A DNA stretch of 64,000 nucleotides from Methylacidiphilales bacterium (GCA_021272315.1 JAJSLI010000140.1:1-64000), one strand, 5' to 3'. Counted from the first letter of the stretch, positions 52,173 through 62,288 are shown. Notes: generated by a model not told the origin, from the sequence alone. A program made the numbers and translations.

Positions 52173-54008
52173 TTATCTGATTTCCCAGCCGAGGGGCAGG
52201 CGGGCGTACATGCCGAGGGGATCATTCAGTTCCTCGAGGGTCTTGAAGTCGGCTTTTATCTTGAGAAACTGTTGGGTGAGGGGGTCGACCTTGGCATGGC
52301 TGAGGGGTTCCTCCTGGTTGCTGAGGAGGAGGGCGAGTGTTTCGGCAAAGCTCATTTGCTCGGGGTATTCCTTGACGCGATAGTTGGACCCGATCCCGGC
52401 CTTGTCGGCGGCGTAGTTGATGGCCTGGTCGAGGCCTCCGATTTGGTCGACGAGCTTGATGTTAAGGGCATCACTGCCGGACCAGACTCGGCCTTGGGCG
52501 ATGAGCTCGACGGACTGGACGGGTATGCCGCGGCTGACGGAGACCTTGTCGAGGAACTTGGCGTAGAGGTCATCGACGCGGGATTGAGCGAGGGCGAGTT
52601 CCTGAGGGGTTTTAGGACGGGAGATGGTTTCAAAGTCGGCGTAGTTGCCGGTCTTGGCGGTGTCCCAGGTGATGCCAAAGTTGTTGCCGAGTTTTTGGAC
52701 GTCCATGAAAAGGCCGAAGACGCCGATGGAGCCGGTGATGGTGTTGGGTTCGGCAAAGATGCGGTCGCCGTAGGTGGAGACCCAGTAGCCACCGGAGGCG
52801 GCATAGCTGCCCATGGAGACGATGACCGGTTTTTTCTTTTCCTTGAGCTTGATGATTTCGTTCTGGATGACTTCGGAGGCATAGGCGCTGCCGCCGGGGC
52901 TGTTGACGCGCAAGACTACGGCCTTGATATCGTTGTTGCGCTGGAGTTCGCGCAGTTCGGCGGCGAAACGATCTCCACCGATGTTGGTCAGATCGCCCCA
53001 ACCGTCGACGATTTCGCCTTCGAGATAGAGGACGGCCACGACGTTGTCGCTGTGGCTTTCGCCCGGCAGCCTGGGCGTGCGGCTGGCGTTGATGTAGTCG
53101 TAGATGGAGATTTGTTTGAAGGGCAGGGGAACGAGAGCGTAAGAGCTCGAGGGGGCAATTTTGCCGAGGTCCTTGAGGACGTCGCCGAAGTAGGCGAGTT
53201 TGTCGACAAGTTTGGCGTTGAGGGCCGATTCGGGCCGGATATAGCCCTCGGTATCGACGAGTTGCTGGAAAGCGGCGGGGTCGATCTTGCGGCTGTCGGC
53301 CACGGCGCTCACGAAGTCGCCCCAGAGGTCGCCGAGGAGCTTTTCGGTTTCCTCACGGTCAGCGTCGCTCATTTTATCGACGATGAATGGCTCTACGGCG
53401 GACTTGTATTTGCCGACGCGGGTGACCTGAACGTCGATGCCGTATTTCTGGAAGGCGTCGAAGTAGTAGGTCTTGATGCTGGCAAGCCCGGGCGTTTCCA
53501 TTTCTCCAAAGGGATTCATGTAAATGGTCGAGGCGGCGGAGGCGACGTAGTAATCGCGGGTCGAAGGCGCCTCCACGTAAGCGTAAACTTCTTTGCCCGA
53601 TTGCTTGAAGTCGAGGATGGCTTCGCGAAGTTCCTTGAGTGAGGAAAAGCCGGTGCCGAAGTCCGCCGGCTGGAAGGAGCCGGTGAGAAAAAGGGCCTTG
53701 ATGCGTTCGTCCTTGGCGGCTTTTTCGAGGGCGGTGGTGAGATGACGCAGAGTGACGCTTTTATTGTTGTCGCCGTTGAGGGCGGCCGCGAGCGGGCTGG
53801 TTGGGGTGGCGTGTTCGGGGGAGTCGGTGACGTTGACGGATAGGTCGAAAACGAGGATCGAGCCGCGTTCGATGGAGATCATGCGCTTGCCCTTGGACGA
53901 GACGGAGAAGGAGGCGACAATAAGAATCATCAGGAGGAGGATGGGGCCGCCAAAGACGAAAAGTAGGGCGGCGAGATTGGCAAAGAACGTGATGAAGAAC
54001 TGTTTCAT
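52173..54008 (-). CDS. sppA: signal peptide peptidase SppA, 67-kDa type
   Basis: The start at 54008 places a membrane anchor ('FFITFFANLAALLFVFGG') at the N-terminus; the ORF-track extension to 54242 is unsupported. The 611-residue product has two S49 domains. The N-terminal one carries the general-base Lys in 'VTRVGKYKSAVEPF'. The C-terminal one carries the nucleophile in 'IVSMGSYAASGGYWVS', with 'RVNSPGGSA' before it. It degrades cleaved signal peptides in the membrane. Length is typical of the long E. coli-like form. Confidence 0.95.
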   Translation of the reverse strand: MKQFFITFFANLAALLFVFGGPILLLMILIVASFSVSSKGKRMISIERGSILVFDLSVNVTDSPEHATPTSPLAAALNGDNNKSVTLRHLTTALEKAAKDERIKALFLTGSFQPADFGTGFSSLKELREAILDFKQSGKEVYAYVEAPSTRDYYVASAASTIYMNPFGEMETPGLASIKTYYFDAFQKYGIDVQVTRVGKYKSAVEPFIVDKMSDADREETEKLLGDLWGDFVSAVADSRKIDPAAFQQLVDTEGYIRPESALNAKLVDKLAYFGDVLKDLGKIAPSSSYALVPLPFKQISIYDYINASRTPRLPGESHSDNVVAVLYLEGEIVDGWGDLTNIGGDRFAAELRELQRNNDIKAVVLRVNSPGGSAYASEVIQNEIIKLKEKKKPVIVSMGSYAASGGYWVSTYGDRIFAEPNTITGSIGVFGLFMDVQKLGNNFGITWDTAKTGNYADFETISRPKTPQELALAQSRVDDLYAKFLDKVSVSRGIPVQSVELIAQGRVWSGSDALNIKLVDQIGGLDQAINYAADKAGIGSNYRVKEYPEQMSFAETLALLLSNQEEPLSHAKVDPLTQQFLKIKADFKTLEELNDPLGMYARLPLGWEIR

Positions 54009-54273
54009 AAGGGTGACGATCGAATAAGTGCTGGAAGCCGGACCAATGCCGGGCGGGACAGCATAAACGCAGAGCTTTGCGGCGGGCAAGCAATCCCTCA
54101 AAAACAAGGCAGGGGACAAGAAACGAAGTTTGCAGCGTCCTGAATGTTGACGGTATGGAAATAAAAAACACAAATATGACGGCAATGATAATTTAATGCT
54201 TGTCCTGTCCGGATGTTTATCTATGGATGTAGGTTCAACCATCGCCCGTTCAACCCCTTGTTAGATATTTTCC

Positions 54274-54633
54274 ATGAATCGAAATGAATTCCTGATTGTC
54301 ACCAGTCTCAGTGGTTTGGTGGTCATCCTTCTCTTTGCCCAGATAGTCCTTGTGAGAATGGCCAACGCCGATCAGACCCGCCTGATGCAGGCCCAGCAGA
54401 CCATCAACCAAGGCCAAGTTTGCCTGAAAAACCTGCAGCAGGTGGCGTTGCGTACGGCGCAACTCAGTCAACAGAAGGACGACCAAGGTCTGAAAGACTT
54501 GATGGCGCGCCAGGGGATTTCGTTCGGCGCACCGCCGAGCCAGAGTTCTGGAAGCAGCGCGACGCCCGCTCCCGCACCGGCATCCGCCCCCGTTTCCGCC
54601 CCTGCCACCCCCGCTCCTACCTCCAATCCTTAA
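54274..54633 (+). CDS. small membrane protein, first of a tandem pair
   Basis: A 119-residue protein. One membrane helix ('FLIVTSLSGLVVILLFAQIV') is followed by a Gln-rich helical segment ('QAQQTINQGQVCLKNLQQVA') and 'GLKDLMARQGISFG'. The tail is Pro/Ala/Ser low complexity. The next gene has the same plan, so these are probably tandem paralogues. No family is recognised. Confidence 0.65.
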   Translation: MNRNEFLIVTSLSGLVVILLFAQIVLVRMANADQTRLMQAQQTINQGQVCLKNLQQVALRTAQLSQQKDDQGLKDLMARQGISFGAPPSQSSGSSATPAPAPASAPVSAPATPAPTSNP

Positions 54634-54650
54634 TCTGAAGGGAACATCTT

Positions 54651-55016
54651 ATGTCCGAAGAAGAATACGAAAGCAATAACGTCTATTATTCACCGTTCTG
54701 GCCGCTGACGACTGTCCTGGTCGGATTCATCCTCTGGTTGGGTGTGCAGATTGTTTTACTGGTTGAGCAGCAGAACACGGCCAACAACCAGCTTGCACAG
54801 TTGGCGCCAACGGTACAGAAGGCGCAGGTGGCGTACAGCCACTTGGTTGCCCTGATACAGGATCTCGCGCAAACGAGTTCAAAGGACCCCTATGCGGCCC
54901 AAATCATGAAGGAAATGGAGAATGCGGGCCTCCTGCGTCCGAATCCCAACACAAATGGGACGGCACCCGCCGCTGCGCCGGCGAGTTCGAGCGAGTCGAC
55001 CAACGCTTCGCCTTAA
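54651..55016 (+). CDS. small membrane protein, second of a tandem pair
   Basis: A 121-residue protein 17 bp after its neighbour, with an AAGGGA ribosome-binding site. One membrane helix ('TTVLVGFILWLGVQIVLLVE') comes first, then a Gln-rich helix ('NTANNQLAQLAPTVQKAQVA') and 'IMKEMENAGLLRPN', then an Ala/Pro/Ser tail. The order TM-Gln helix-short motif-Pro/Ala tail parallels the first gene. Unknown function. Confidence 0.65.
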   Translation: MSEEEYESNNVYYSPFWPLTTVLVGFILWLGVQIVLLVEQQNTANNQLAQLAPTVQKAQVAYSHLVALIQDLAQTSSKDPYAAQIMKEMENAGLLRPNPNTNGTAPAAAPASSSESTNASP

Positions 55017-55088
55017 GAAGAAAATCTGCCTTGCGCTGGAGGCTGCCCGAAAAGTCGGAGCGGCCTGCGTTGATTTTTCGGACAGTTT

Positions 55089-57482
55089 CTAAGGCAGGCC
55101 GTCGGCCCAGAAACGGGCGAAGGCGTGGTCCCAGCGGCGTTCACTGCCGGCCTGTCGGGCCAAAGCAAGGCGTTCTTCCGGTGTCGGGAGTTTGGCCAGC
55201 ATTTCGGCAAGTCCGGCAATCCAGACGGACGCATCGCGGGCGCGTAAAACACGGCCCATCTGGGCATTTTTAACCAGCTCGCGCGGTCCGCCGATGTCAG
55301 AAACGGCGACCGGCAGGCCGGCAGCCATGGCTTCGACCACAACATTGCCGTAGGTATCGGTGGTGCTGGGAAAGACGAAAAGATCGGCAGAGGCGTAGGC
55401 CAGGCCCAGCTCGCGACCGGTGAGGATGCCGGTGAAAATGGCGCCGGGAAGGAGTTTTTCGAGTTCGGCGCGATAAGGGCCTTCGCCGACGATGGCAAGC
55501 GTGTGCGGCGCGGCCTTCTTTCGGAGGGCGGGCATGATGTCGGCGAGAAGGTTGAGGTCCTTTTCCTTCGAGATGCGCCCGACGTAGAGAAGAACGGGAC
55601 CCTTGGCGCCGCGCCGGGGCCAGAACTGGGCGTCCTTGAGGGCGGGATTGAAAAGCTCGGTGTCGAGGCCGCGCGGGAAGATGCGGAGCTTGTCGGGAAG
55701 GATGCCGCGGTCGATCCAGCAGCGTCGGTAGAACTCGGAGTTGACGTAGACAAGGTCGGTCTGGCCGTAGAACCATTGCATGTAATTCCAGACGAGCGAT
55801 TCCATGAAGGCGTCATCGCTGAGAAAGCGCGCGTATTGGGGAAAGTCGGTGTGGTAGATGCCGGTGGTGCGCAGGCCCAGGAGCTTGGCGCAGCCGAGGG
55901 CGCAAAGGCCGATGGGGCCGGGCGTACTGATGATGAGTTCGGTGAAACGTTCGCGCTGGATGTAGTCGAGCATGTCGAGAAAGGGCGGGAAGCTGAGTTT
56001 CTGAAGCTCGTACTCGGGGATTTCAAATTCCCCGACCGGTGGAAAATTTTTGATCGGAATGTCAGTGATCGAGAGCTTGGAGCGAGAAGTGACGACGGTG
56101 AGGTCGGCTCCGGCGTGGCGCGCGGCCTGGACCATGGCGCGGATGGTGCGGGCGACGCCGTTGACGTCCTCGAGGGTGTCGGTGAACCAGGCCCGCTTTT
56201 CGTTGCGCAACGGCTGCGGAACGGAGCCCGTGAAGCGGCGCGCAATGTGGATCAGGAGCGGCCGGTCGGGCGCCTGCTGACTGAAGGCGACCAAGTAGGG
56301 CAGCATGCCGAGGCCAACGGGCAGCAAACCGATGATGGCCTGGAAGGCATCGATCAGGTTGCCACGGTTAACCCGGGCCTGAAACTGGGTGATGAGGCGA
56401 TAGGAGAGTTCATCGGCAATGTGGGACGCCATGAGAAAGGAACGTCGCTGGACATTGGACTCCTCGGCGATGATCCGGTCGAGGGCCTGCTTGAGCTTGG
56501 GATCGGAGAGGAAAGCGCTGATTTCACGCGCAAGAGTGACTTCGCCCGGCTTGACAAAGTCAAGGGCCTGACCGGTGCGGATCGCCTCGGTCACGTGGCC
56601 AAAGCGTTCGGCGAAGGAGAAAGCGGTGGGGTTTTGTCCGGCGAGAAAGCGACCAGCCATTTTACTCAACAGCCCGGCGCTGGTCGGCGCGTTAAGTTTG
56701 ATTTTGTCGCGCGCGAAATTAAAGACCGTCGTGTAGAGGCTGCTTGAAAAGGTCAGTGGATCGCCGGGAGGTCCCTGGAGAAGGGCGCGGCCTTCGCCCA
56801 GGCCGCGAAAAAAGTCGCCGAGGGTGTCGCCGTCGGGAACCTCGGTGCAGGTCTTGCCGGGGTGGAGTCCGCTGTGGTCGTCGGACGAGGCGAAGAGAAT
56901 TTTGTGATGGGGCTCGGCGTGGGTGGGTTCGAGATTGTGGCGGTTGGACAGCTCGGTGATTTTCTCCGGGGTGAGGGAGGCGAGGCAGCGGTTGGCGACT
57001 TCCTGGGCCAGCGGTTCGCGGTTGCCGTTGCGTCCCTCGAAACAGCGGAAAAGCAGGACGAGTCGCTCGAAATGCTCGACGGTGAGGAGCTGGTTGATGT
57101 TGGCGAGGGGATGCGCGACGCCATGGGGCAGTTGCTGCTGGCGCAGGTAGGCGGCAAGCTCGTAAATATTCGGGCGCAGGCGCTCGATTTCCTGGAACTG
57201 GGCCTCGGTGAGGTTCCAGACGAGGAGATGGATTTTGCAACCGTCGGGAAAGTAGGTCGTGACCTCGACGCTCAGGAAAACGTCGGCGTGATGGGCGATG
57301 GCGAGGCAGCCGTCGAGCCGGTTGTGGTCGGTGATCGTTTTGAAAGTCATGCCGGCGGCCTCGAGCTTGCGGTAAAGCGCCTCGGGTTCGCTGTAACTCT
57401 GCGGCATGCCGAGACGTCGGAAGATCCATCCGCTCGGGCGGTCGGAAAAGCGGGAATGGAGTTGGAGATCAACGCGTAACAT
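55089..57482 (-). CDS. PHP-domain and group 1 glycosyltransferase fusion
   Basis: The start at 57482 ('[19 protein letters not shown]') begins at the PHP motif; the ORF-track adds 20 residues. The N-terminal about 235 residues are PHP-like: '[10 protein letters not shown]', 'ITDHNRLDG', 'VEVTTYFPDG' and 'FASSDDHSGLHPG' supply metal ligands. The C-terminal half (about 420-790) is a GT-B transferase with 'RAMVQAARHAGADLTVVTSR', 'LLYVGRISKEKDLNLLADIM' and 'DLFVFPSTTDTYGNVVVEAM'. A metal-dependent phosphoesterase-like domain fused to a mannosyl- or glucosyl-type transferase suggests polar-glycolipid synthesis. It follows the deacetylase gene with a 14-bp overlap. Confidence 0.85.
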   Translation of the reverse strand: MLRVDLQLHSRFSDRPSGWIFRRLGMPQSYSEPEALYRKLEAAGMTFKTITDHNRLDGCLAIAHHADVFLSVEVTTYFPDGCKIHLLVWNLTEAQFQEIERLRPNIYELAAYLRQQQLPHGVAHPLANINQLLTVEHFERLVLLFRCFEGRNGNREPLAQEVANRCLASLTPEKITELSNRHNLEPTHAEPHHKILFASSDDHSGLHPGKTCTEVPDGDTLGDFFRGLGEGRALLQGPPGDPLTFSSSLYTTVFNFARDKIKLNAPTSAGLLSKMAGRFLAGQNPTAFSFAERFGHVTEAIRTGQALDFVKPGEVTLAREISAFLSDPKLKQALDRIIAEESNVQRRSFLMASHIADELSYRLITQFQARVNRGNLIDAFQAIIGLLPVGLGMLPYLVAFSQQAPDRPLLIHIARRFTGSVPQPLRNEKRAWFTDTLEDVNGVARTIRAMVQAARHAGADLTVVTSRSKLSITDIPIKNFPPVGEFEIPEYELQKLSFPPFLDMLDYIQRERFTELIISTPGPIGLCALGCAKLLGLRTTGIYHTDFPQYARFLSDDAFMESLVWNYMQWFYGQTDLVYVNSEFYRRCWIDRGILPDKLRIFPRGLDTELFNPALKDAQFWPRRGAKGPVLLYVGRISKEKDLNLLADIMPALRKKAAPHTLAIVGEGPYRAELEKLLPGAIFTGILTGRELGLAYASADLFVFPSTTDTYGNVVVEAMAAGLPVAVSDIGGPRELVKNAQMGRVLRARDASVWIAGLAEMLAKLPTPEERLALARQAGSERRWDHAFARFWADGLP

Positions 57483-58290
57483 AATCGCCGTAGGTGGTGG
57501 GTTGGAAGCCGCGCTTGAGGGAGGCACGGAGGATTTGATCAATCTGCCGCCGGATCAACGGAAACTCAAGATCGCGCGGATGGAGGCTGAGGCGGACCAA
57601 ACTGGTGTCGCGCAGGCGTCCGTAAAGGTGCTTGTTCCAGATGCCGGAGGCGAGGCGTCGCCACGAGGCGCGGGTGCTGTAACAGAGTGATTGCGACGCG
57701 ACCAGGCGGTTGACGCCGGGCAGCAGCGGGATGATTTCTCTCAGGCTGTTGGTATAGGCGAAGCCGAGTTCGGCGAGGAGATTGGTCAGTCCGGGGGCCA
57801 TGAGCCAGGCCGGCGCAATGAAACCACCGGCGCGCCAGCCCTGTGAGGCAAAAAGCGCGCGGCCCCGTTCCAGGCGCAGGCGGGCGGTCGCGGGTGGCAG
57901 GTCGAGGAACTCGGCTTCCCTGCTGGTGTAGAGGCGGGTCCAAAAAAGGGTGGAGAGTTTTTCGGGCGGCGATTCCCGGCGGTCGTGAAAGTAGCCGTGC
58001 AGGACGATTTCGTGGCCCTGCCCCTGCCATGCGGTGACGGCGTCGCAGAAGGCCGGATCCTGTGTGACCGGCCCCTGGTGATGGAACTCCGGGACGACGA
58101 GGATGCTGCTGTGGGCGATGCCGTACCCGGCGAGAAAGGCGATCTGTTCCGCGACCGCGGCGTTCGAGCCGGGATGGGCGTCATGGAGCGAGACGATGAG
58201 CGATTTGGCGGGTGAGTCCGGCACGCGCCGGATCATAACATCCGCGAGGTGCCGTTTGTCGAGGAGCGGCTTGTCAGGCCAGATACGCAT
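57469..58290 (-). CDS. polysaccharide deacetylase-family protein (DUF2334-like)
   Basis: The start at 58290 ('[14 protein letters not shown]') overlaps the purL end by 17 bp; 58236 ('[11 protein letters not shown]') is a shorter option. The 273-residue product shows the divergent NodB-like set '[11 protein letters not shown]', '[10 protein letters not shown]', '[14 protein letters not shown]' (HxxxH) and 'GFIAPAWL'. It probably removes acetyl groups from a sugar. It is sandwiched between purL and the PHP-glycosyltransferase, with overlaps at both ends, so the three are co-transcribed. Confidence 0.82.
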   Translation of the reverse strand: MRIWPDKPLLDKRHLADVMIRRVPDSPAKSLIVSLHDAHPGSNAAVAEQIAFLAGYGIAHSSILVVPEFHHQGPVTQDPAFCDAVTAWQGQGHEIVLHGYFHDRRESPPEKLSTLFWTRLYTSREAEFLDLPPATARLRLERGRALFASQGWRAGGFIAPAWLMAPGLTNLLAELGFAYTNSLREIIPLLPGVNRLVASQSLCYSTRASWRRLASGIWNKHLYGRLRDTSLVRLSLHPRDLEFPLIRRQIDQILRASLKRGFQPTTYGDYVTR

Positions 58291-60544
58291 CCAACGCTTG
58301 GTCCCAAGCCTGATGGAGCGCGGCCACATCCCAGGCCAATTCGCGGGGCGCGGCACCGGAGATACTGACGGTGAGCTTGTCGCCACCGACGGTGCCAATG
58401 CGGCGGGCGGGCACGCCGTGAAGTTCGAGAAGAGAAGTCAGCGCGGAGGCATTCTCGGGGCAGGTTGTGACGAGGGCGCGGCTCTGCGATTCGCCCAAGA
58501 GGAGGGCGTCAAGACGACTGTAGGGTAGGTCGAGTTGGATGACAGCGCCGATTGGTTTCGCTCCGCTGATGGCGCATTCAGCCAGCGCGACGAGGAGGCC
58601 GCCTTCGGCGAGATCATGGGCACTGCGGATTTCGCCGAGGCGGATGGCGGCGCGGACCGCCTCGTGAAGTTTCTTCTCGCGCTCGAGATCCAGTTCGGGC
58701 GGGCGGCCCCGCTTGAGGCCGTGGGCTTCGCGGAGATAGAGGCTGGCTCCGAGTTCCTCGCCAATACTGCCGACCGCAGGACCACCGACGAGGAAGATGA
58801 TGTCGCCCTGATTCTGGAAATGGGAGGGAGTGATGTGCTTCGGATCGCGGATCAGGCCGACGATGGCGACGGTGGGCGTCGGATCAATGGGCCCGGCGGG
58901 TGATTGGTTATAGAGGCTGACGTTGCCGCCGGTCACGGGAATGTCGAAGGCGCGGCAGCCTTCGGCGAGGCCGTCGACGGCCTGCTGCAACTGGTAGAAA
59001 TTTTCCGGGTTGTGCGGGTTGCCGAAGTTGAGGTTGTCGGTCAGGGCGAGCGGTTCCGCGCCGGTCATGGCGAGGTTGCGGGCGCATTCAGCAACGGCGA
59101 TGAGGGCGCCGAGCTTCGGTTCCAGCGCGACGTAGTGGGCGTTGCAATCGACCGAGGCGGCGAGGTATTTCCAGGAGTTTCCGCCGGTGGGGACGCGCAC
59201 GACGGCGGCATCGCTGCCGGGCGCGGTGACGGTGCCGACGCGGACCATGTGATCGTACTGGCGGTAGACCCAGCGTTTGGAGGCGAGGTCGGGCGAGGCA
59301 AGAAGCTTCGGCAAGAGCGCGGTGAGGTCGGCCTCGGGCAGCGCGGCGAGGTCAAGCTTCTGGCGCCGGTTGAGGTCGGCGGGGCGGCGGGCGTCGCGTT
59401 TGTAGAGGGGCGCTTCGTCGGCGAGTTTCTTTGCCGGGATTTCGGCGACGGTGACGCCGTGGTTCTTGACGCGCATGAAGCCGTCGTCGGTGACGCGGCC
59501 AATGTGGGCGCAGGGGAGGTCCCACTTCTTGAAAATTTCGGTAACGGTTTTTTCGTGGCCCCGGCGGACGATGATGAGCATCCGCTCCTGCGATTCGGAG
59601 AGCATGATTTCGTAGGGCGTCATGCCCGGTTCGCGCTGCGGGACGAGGGCGAGGTCGATCTCGATGCCGCTGTTGCCCCGGCTCGCGGTTTCGCAGGTCG
59701 AACAGGTCAGCCCTGCAGCGCCCATGTCCTGCACACCGACGACGGCTTCGGGGTGCTGGAAGAGTTCGAGGCAGGCCTCAAGGAGAAGTTTCTCAATGAA
59801 CGGATCGCCGACCTGGACGGCGGGGCGGTCGGCCTTCGAGTCCTCAGTGAGGTCGCGCGAAGCGAAGGCGGCCCCGGCAAGGCCATCCCGTCCGGTGCGC
59901 GCCCCGACATAAAAGACGGGATTGCCCGCGCCGGTGGCCGCGCCACGGCGGATTTCGTTGGTTTTAAGCGTGCCGAGACAGAAGACATTCACCAGCGGGT
60001 TGCCGTCGTAGGAGGCGTCGAAATAGATTTCACCGCCCACTGTTGGAACTCCAATGCAGTTGCCGTAATGGGCGATGCCCGAGACGACGCCGGAGAGAAG
60101 GCGGCGGTTGGCCGCGGCATTGGGCGCACCGGGCCGGATGTCGCCGAAACGGAGCGAATTGAGCAGGAAGACGGGGCGCGCGCCCATGGTGAAGATATCC
60201 CGCAAAATGCCGCCGACGCCGGTGGCCGCCCCTTGGAACGGTTCGACCGCGCTGGGATGATTGTGCGATTCCATCTTGAAGGCGACGCCCCAGCCGTCGC
60301 CGATGTCGATGACCCCGGCGTTTTCCTCGCCGGCCTTGACCAGGACGCGCGGGCCGATGGTGGGAAACTTGCGGAGTTCAAGGCGTGAATTTTTGTAGGA
60401 ACAGTGCTCGCTCCACATCACGGAAAAGATGCCGAGCTCGGTGAAGTTGGGTTTGCGTCCGAGGATTTCCACGACGCGCCGGTATTCCTCGGGCGTGATG
60501 CCGTGCTTGGCGATAAGTGCGGGCGTGATGGCGGGATCAGGCAT
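58274..60544 (-). CDS. purL: phosphoribosylformylglycinamidine synthase subunit PurL
   Basis: The start at 60544 ('[20 protein letters not shown]') gives 756 residues, the size of the small PurL that works with PurS and PurQ. Motifs: '[14 protein letters not shown]', '[20 protein letters not shown]' (cited to 20), '[11 protein letters not shown]', 'LSESQERML', '[14 protein letters not shown]', 'GGNVSLYN' and '[13 protein letters not shown]'. It uses ATP and PurQ-derived ammonia to make FGAM. An ORF6N gene lies between it and purQ. Confidence 0.97.
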   Translation of the reverse strand: MPDPAITPALIAKHGITPEEYRRVVEILGRKPNFTELGIFSVMWSEHCSYKNSRLELRKFPTIGPRVLVKAGEENAGVIDIGDGWGVAFKMESHNHPSAVEPFQGAATGVGGILRDIFTMGARPVFLLNSLRFGDIRPGAPNAAANRRLLSGVVSGIAHYGNCIGVPTVGGEIYFDASYDGNPLVNVFCLGTLKTNEIRRGAATGAGNPVFYVGARTGRDGLAGAAFASRDLTEDSKADRPAVQVGDPFIEKLLLEACLELFQHPEAVVGVQDMGAAGLTCSTCETASRGNSGIEIDLALVPQREPGMTPYEIMLSESQERMLIIVRRGHEKTVTEIFKKWDLPCAHIGRVTDDGFMRVKNHGVTVAEIPAKKLADEAPLYKRDARRPADLNRRQKLDLAALPEADLTALLPKLLASPDLASKRWVYRQYDHMVRVGTVTAPGSDAAVVRVPTGGNSWKYLAASVDCNAHYVALEPKLGALIAVAECARNLAMTGAEPLALTDNLNFGNPHNPENFYQLQQAVDGLAEGCRAFDIPVTGGNVSLYNQSPAGPIDPTPTVAIVGLIRDPKHITPSHFQNQGDIIFLVGGPAVGSIGEELGASLYLREAHGLKRGRPPELDLEREKKLHEAVRAAIRLGEIRSAHDLAEGGLLVALAECAISGAKPIGAVIQLDLPYSRLDALLLGESQSRALVTTCPENASALTSLLELHGVPARRIGTVGGDKLTVSISGAAPRELAWDVAALHQAWDQALDAYLA

Positions 60545-60557
60545 GGTACGGATGGAA

Positions 60558-61115
60558 TTAATTTCTGAGGACACCGTATCGGGCCCTTTGCTCGCGAAAT
60601 CCGATTTTTGGGCGCGGAGTTTCCGGCGGGGGCTGAAGCAGCGGCAGGAGTTTCTGATAAATATCGCGCAAGGCAGCGTTGTGCTGGAGCAATGTTTTGT
60701 CGATTTCAGCCAATCGCTTCAGGATGGTTTCATTGGCTGCCAACACTTCGCGCTGCTGGATGAAGGCGCGTACAATATAGACGCTCATAGCAACAGCTTG
60801 GGGACTGTTCAAGACGTTGGCCGCCATGATGGCGCCATGCTCGGTGAAGGCGTAAGGGAGGTATTTTTGGTGTTGGCCGTGTCTTAAGGTCACAAATTGT
60901 GACCTTAAGATTTTAAGCGCATCTACTTCATCCGCAGTAAGTTGGAACATGAAATCTGATGGAAATCGCTCCAAATTGCGTTTAACTTGCTGATTAAGTT
61001 GCTTGGTTTCTATGCCATATAACTTAGCCAAGTCTGAAGCCAAAATGATCCGCTGACCTCTGATCGTGTGAATCAGTGATAGAATATTTTGAGTGGGAAG
61101 GGAAGAATCGGACAT
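60558..61115 (-). CDS. ORF6N-domain protein inserted in pur operon
   Basis: A 185-residue protein with the phage/mobile ORF6N domain: '[20 protein letters not shown]' (about 19-38), '[14 protein letters not shown]', '[11 protein letters not shown]' (about 70-80) and '[18 protein letters not shown]'. The C-terminal half is helical. Such proteins are DNA-binding and common on phages and mobile loci. It sits between purQ and purL in the same direction, splitting an otherwise compact operon. A palindrome lies just upstream and another inside the gene. Confidence 0.85.
   Translation of the reverse strand: MSDSSLPTQNILSLIHTIRGQRIILASDLAKLYGIETKQLNQQVKRNLERFPSDFMFQLTADEVDALKILRSQFVTLRHGQHQKYLPYAFTEHGAIMAANVLNSPQAVAMSVYIVRAFIQQREVLAANETILKRLAEIDKTLLQHNAALRDIYQKLLPLLQPPPETPRPKIGFREQRARYGVLRN
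60883..60909. promoter_or_regulatory. 27-nt perfect palindrome inside ORF6N coding sequence
   Basis: CTTAAGGTCACAA, one base, and its exact reverse complement. On the minus strand it encodes the conserved 'LRSQFVTLR' motif. The same architecture recurs upstream of the gene at 61121-61147. Confidence 0.7.
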
Positions 61116-61120
61116 ATTTT

Positions 61121-61147
61121 TTTAAGGTCGCAATTTGCAACCTTAAA
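61121..61147. promoter_or_regulatory. 27-nt near-perfect palindrome upstream of ORF6N gene
   Basis: TTTAAGGTCGCAA, one base and TTGCAACCTTAAA pair with one mismatch, 5 bp before the ORF6N start codon. It matches the intragenic palindrome at the AAGGTC...CCTT arms. A likely operator; the binder may be the ORF6N protein itself. Confidence 0.6.
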
Positions 61148-61158
61148 CGTTTGAAAAG

Positions 61159-61869
61159 TTAACCCGCCCGGGCCAGCGCTTCGCCTTGGCTGGCGAAGAT
61201 GGAGGTGAAGAGGCCAAGGCCGTCGTCGCTGCCGAGGATTTTTTCCGAGGCGCGTTCCGGGTGGGGCATCAGGCCGAGGACGTTGCCGGCGCGGTTGGTG
61301 ATGCCGGCGATGTGCCGCTGCGATCCATTCGGATTGGCGGCGGGGGTGTTGCGGCCCTGGGCATCGCAGTAGGTGAAAAGGACCTGCTTGTGTTGGAAGA
61401 GGGAATCGAGAGTCGCCTCGTCGGCGACGTAGTGGCCTTCGCCGTGCGCGATGGGGAGGCGCAGAACCTGTCCGGCGAGGTAATCGCGGGTAAAGCGGCT
61501 GGCCGGGTGCTCAACGCGCACCGGGATCGCCTCGCAGCGGAAATGGAGACTGGCGTTGCGGATGAGAATCCCGGGGAGAAGTCCCGCCTCGCATAGAATT
61601 TGGAACCCGTTGCAGATGCCAAGGACGGTCTTGCCTTGGGCAGCGGCCTTTTTTACCGCGGGCATGATGGGCGAGAAGCGGGCGATGGCGCCGCAACGGA
61701 GGTAATCGCCATAGGAGAAACCGCCGGGTAGAACGACAGCGTCGGCACCATTGAGCGAGGTCGCCTTGTGCCAGACATAGGCGGCTTCCTGCATCAGGAC
61801 GTTCTGGAGGACGTGGAGAACGTCCTGGTCGCAGTTGGAACCGGGAAATTGAATGACAGCCCAGCGCAT
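61159..61869 (-). CDS. purQ: phosphoribosylformylglycinamidine synthase subunit PurQ
   Basis: A 236-residue class I glutamine amidotransferase supplying ammonia to PurL. '[17 protein letters not shown]' opens it; the nucleophile is in '[19 protein letters not shown]', and the Glu of the triad follows the His in '[14 protein letters not shown]'. It starts 2 bp after purS. Length is normal. Confidence 0.96.
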   Translation of the reverse strand: MRWAVIQFPGSNCDQDVLHVLQNVLMQEAAYVWHKATSLNGADAVVLPGGFSYGDYLRCGAIARFSPIMPAVKKAAAQGKTVLGICNGFQILCEAGLLPGILIRNASLHFRCEAIPVRVEHPASRFTRDYLAGQVLRLPIAHGEGHYVADEATLDSLFQHKQVLFTYCDAQGRNTPAANPNGSQRHIAGITNRAGNVLGLMPHPERASEKILGSDDGLGLFTSIFASQGEALARAG

Positions 61870-61871
61870 GG

Positions 61872-62288
61872 TTATTTCTTTCGGGCTTTTTTAGACTTGG
61901 TGGTCTTGACGGACGGCTTGACGACCTTCTTGGGCTTGGTCGATTTCGTTTTTTTAGCCGCCTTCCCCTTCTTAACCTTGGACGCCTTGGCCTTTTTTAC
62001 GGCTTTGCGTGGCAGTGGCGACTTTTTCAGGGCAGTAGGAGTGCCGACTTCGAGAGTGAGCGCATAGTCTTCGATAACCGGGTTGGAGAGGAGGTCCTTG
62101 CAGATGGTTTCGAGCTGGGCCCGGGTGGCTTTGACATCGGTGGTGTCGAGTTCGAGTTCGATGAATTTGCCGACGTGGGCCTGTTTGACGGCGGAGACGC
62201 CGAGATGCTGGATGGCGCGCTGGACGGCGTCGCCTTGGGGGTCGAAAATGCTGGCGCGTGGCCGGACGATGACTTGGGCTCGGATCAT
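61872..62288 (-). CDS. purS: phosphoribosylformylglycinamidine synthase subunit PurS with Lys-rich tail
   Basis: Residues 1-82 are a normal PurS: '[20 protein letters not shown]', '[20 protein letters not shown]' and '[14 protein letters not shown]'. It bridges PurL and PurQ in the FGAM synthase complex. Residues 83-138 are a Lys/Ala/Thr/Pro-rich tail ('[20 protein letters not shown]') of histone H1-like composition, absent from usual PurS. First gene of the minus-strand pur run. Confidence 0.93.
   Translation of the reverse strand: MIRAQVIVRPRASIFDPQGDAVQRAIQHLGVSAVKQAHVGKFIELELDTTDVKATRAQLETICKDLLSNPVIEDYALTLEVGTPTALKKSPLPRKAVKKAKASKVKKGKAAKKTKSTKPKKVVKPSVKTTKSKKARKK

Noticed and set aside
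58904-60388. 494-aa plus-strand ORF opposite purL
   Set aside because: Shadow of purL with biased composition and no family features.
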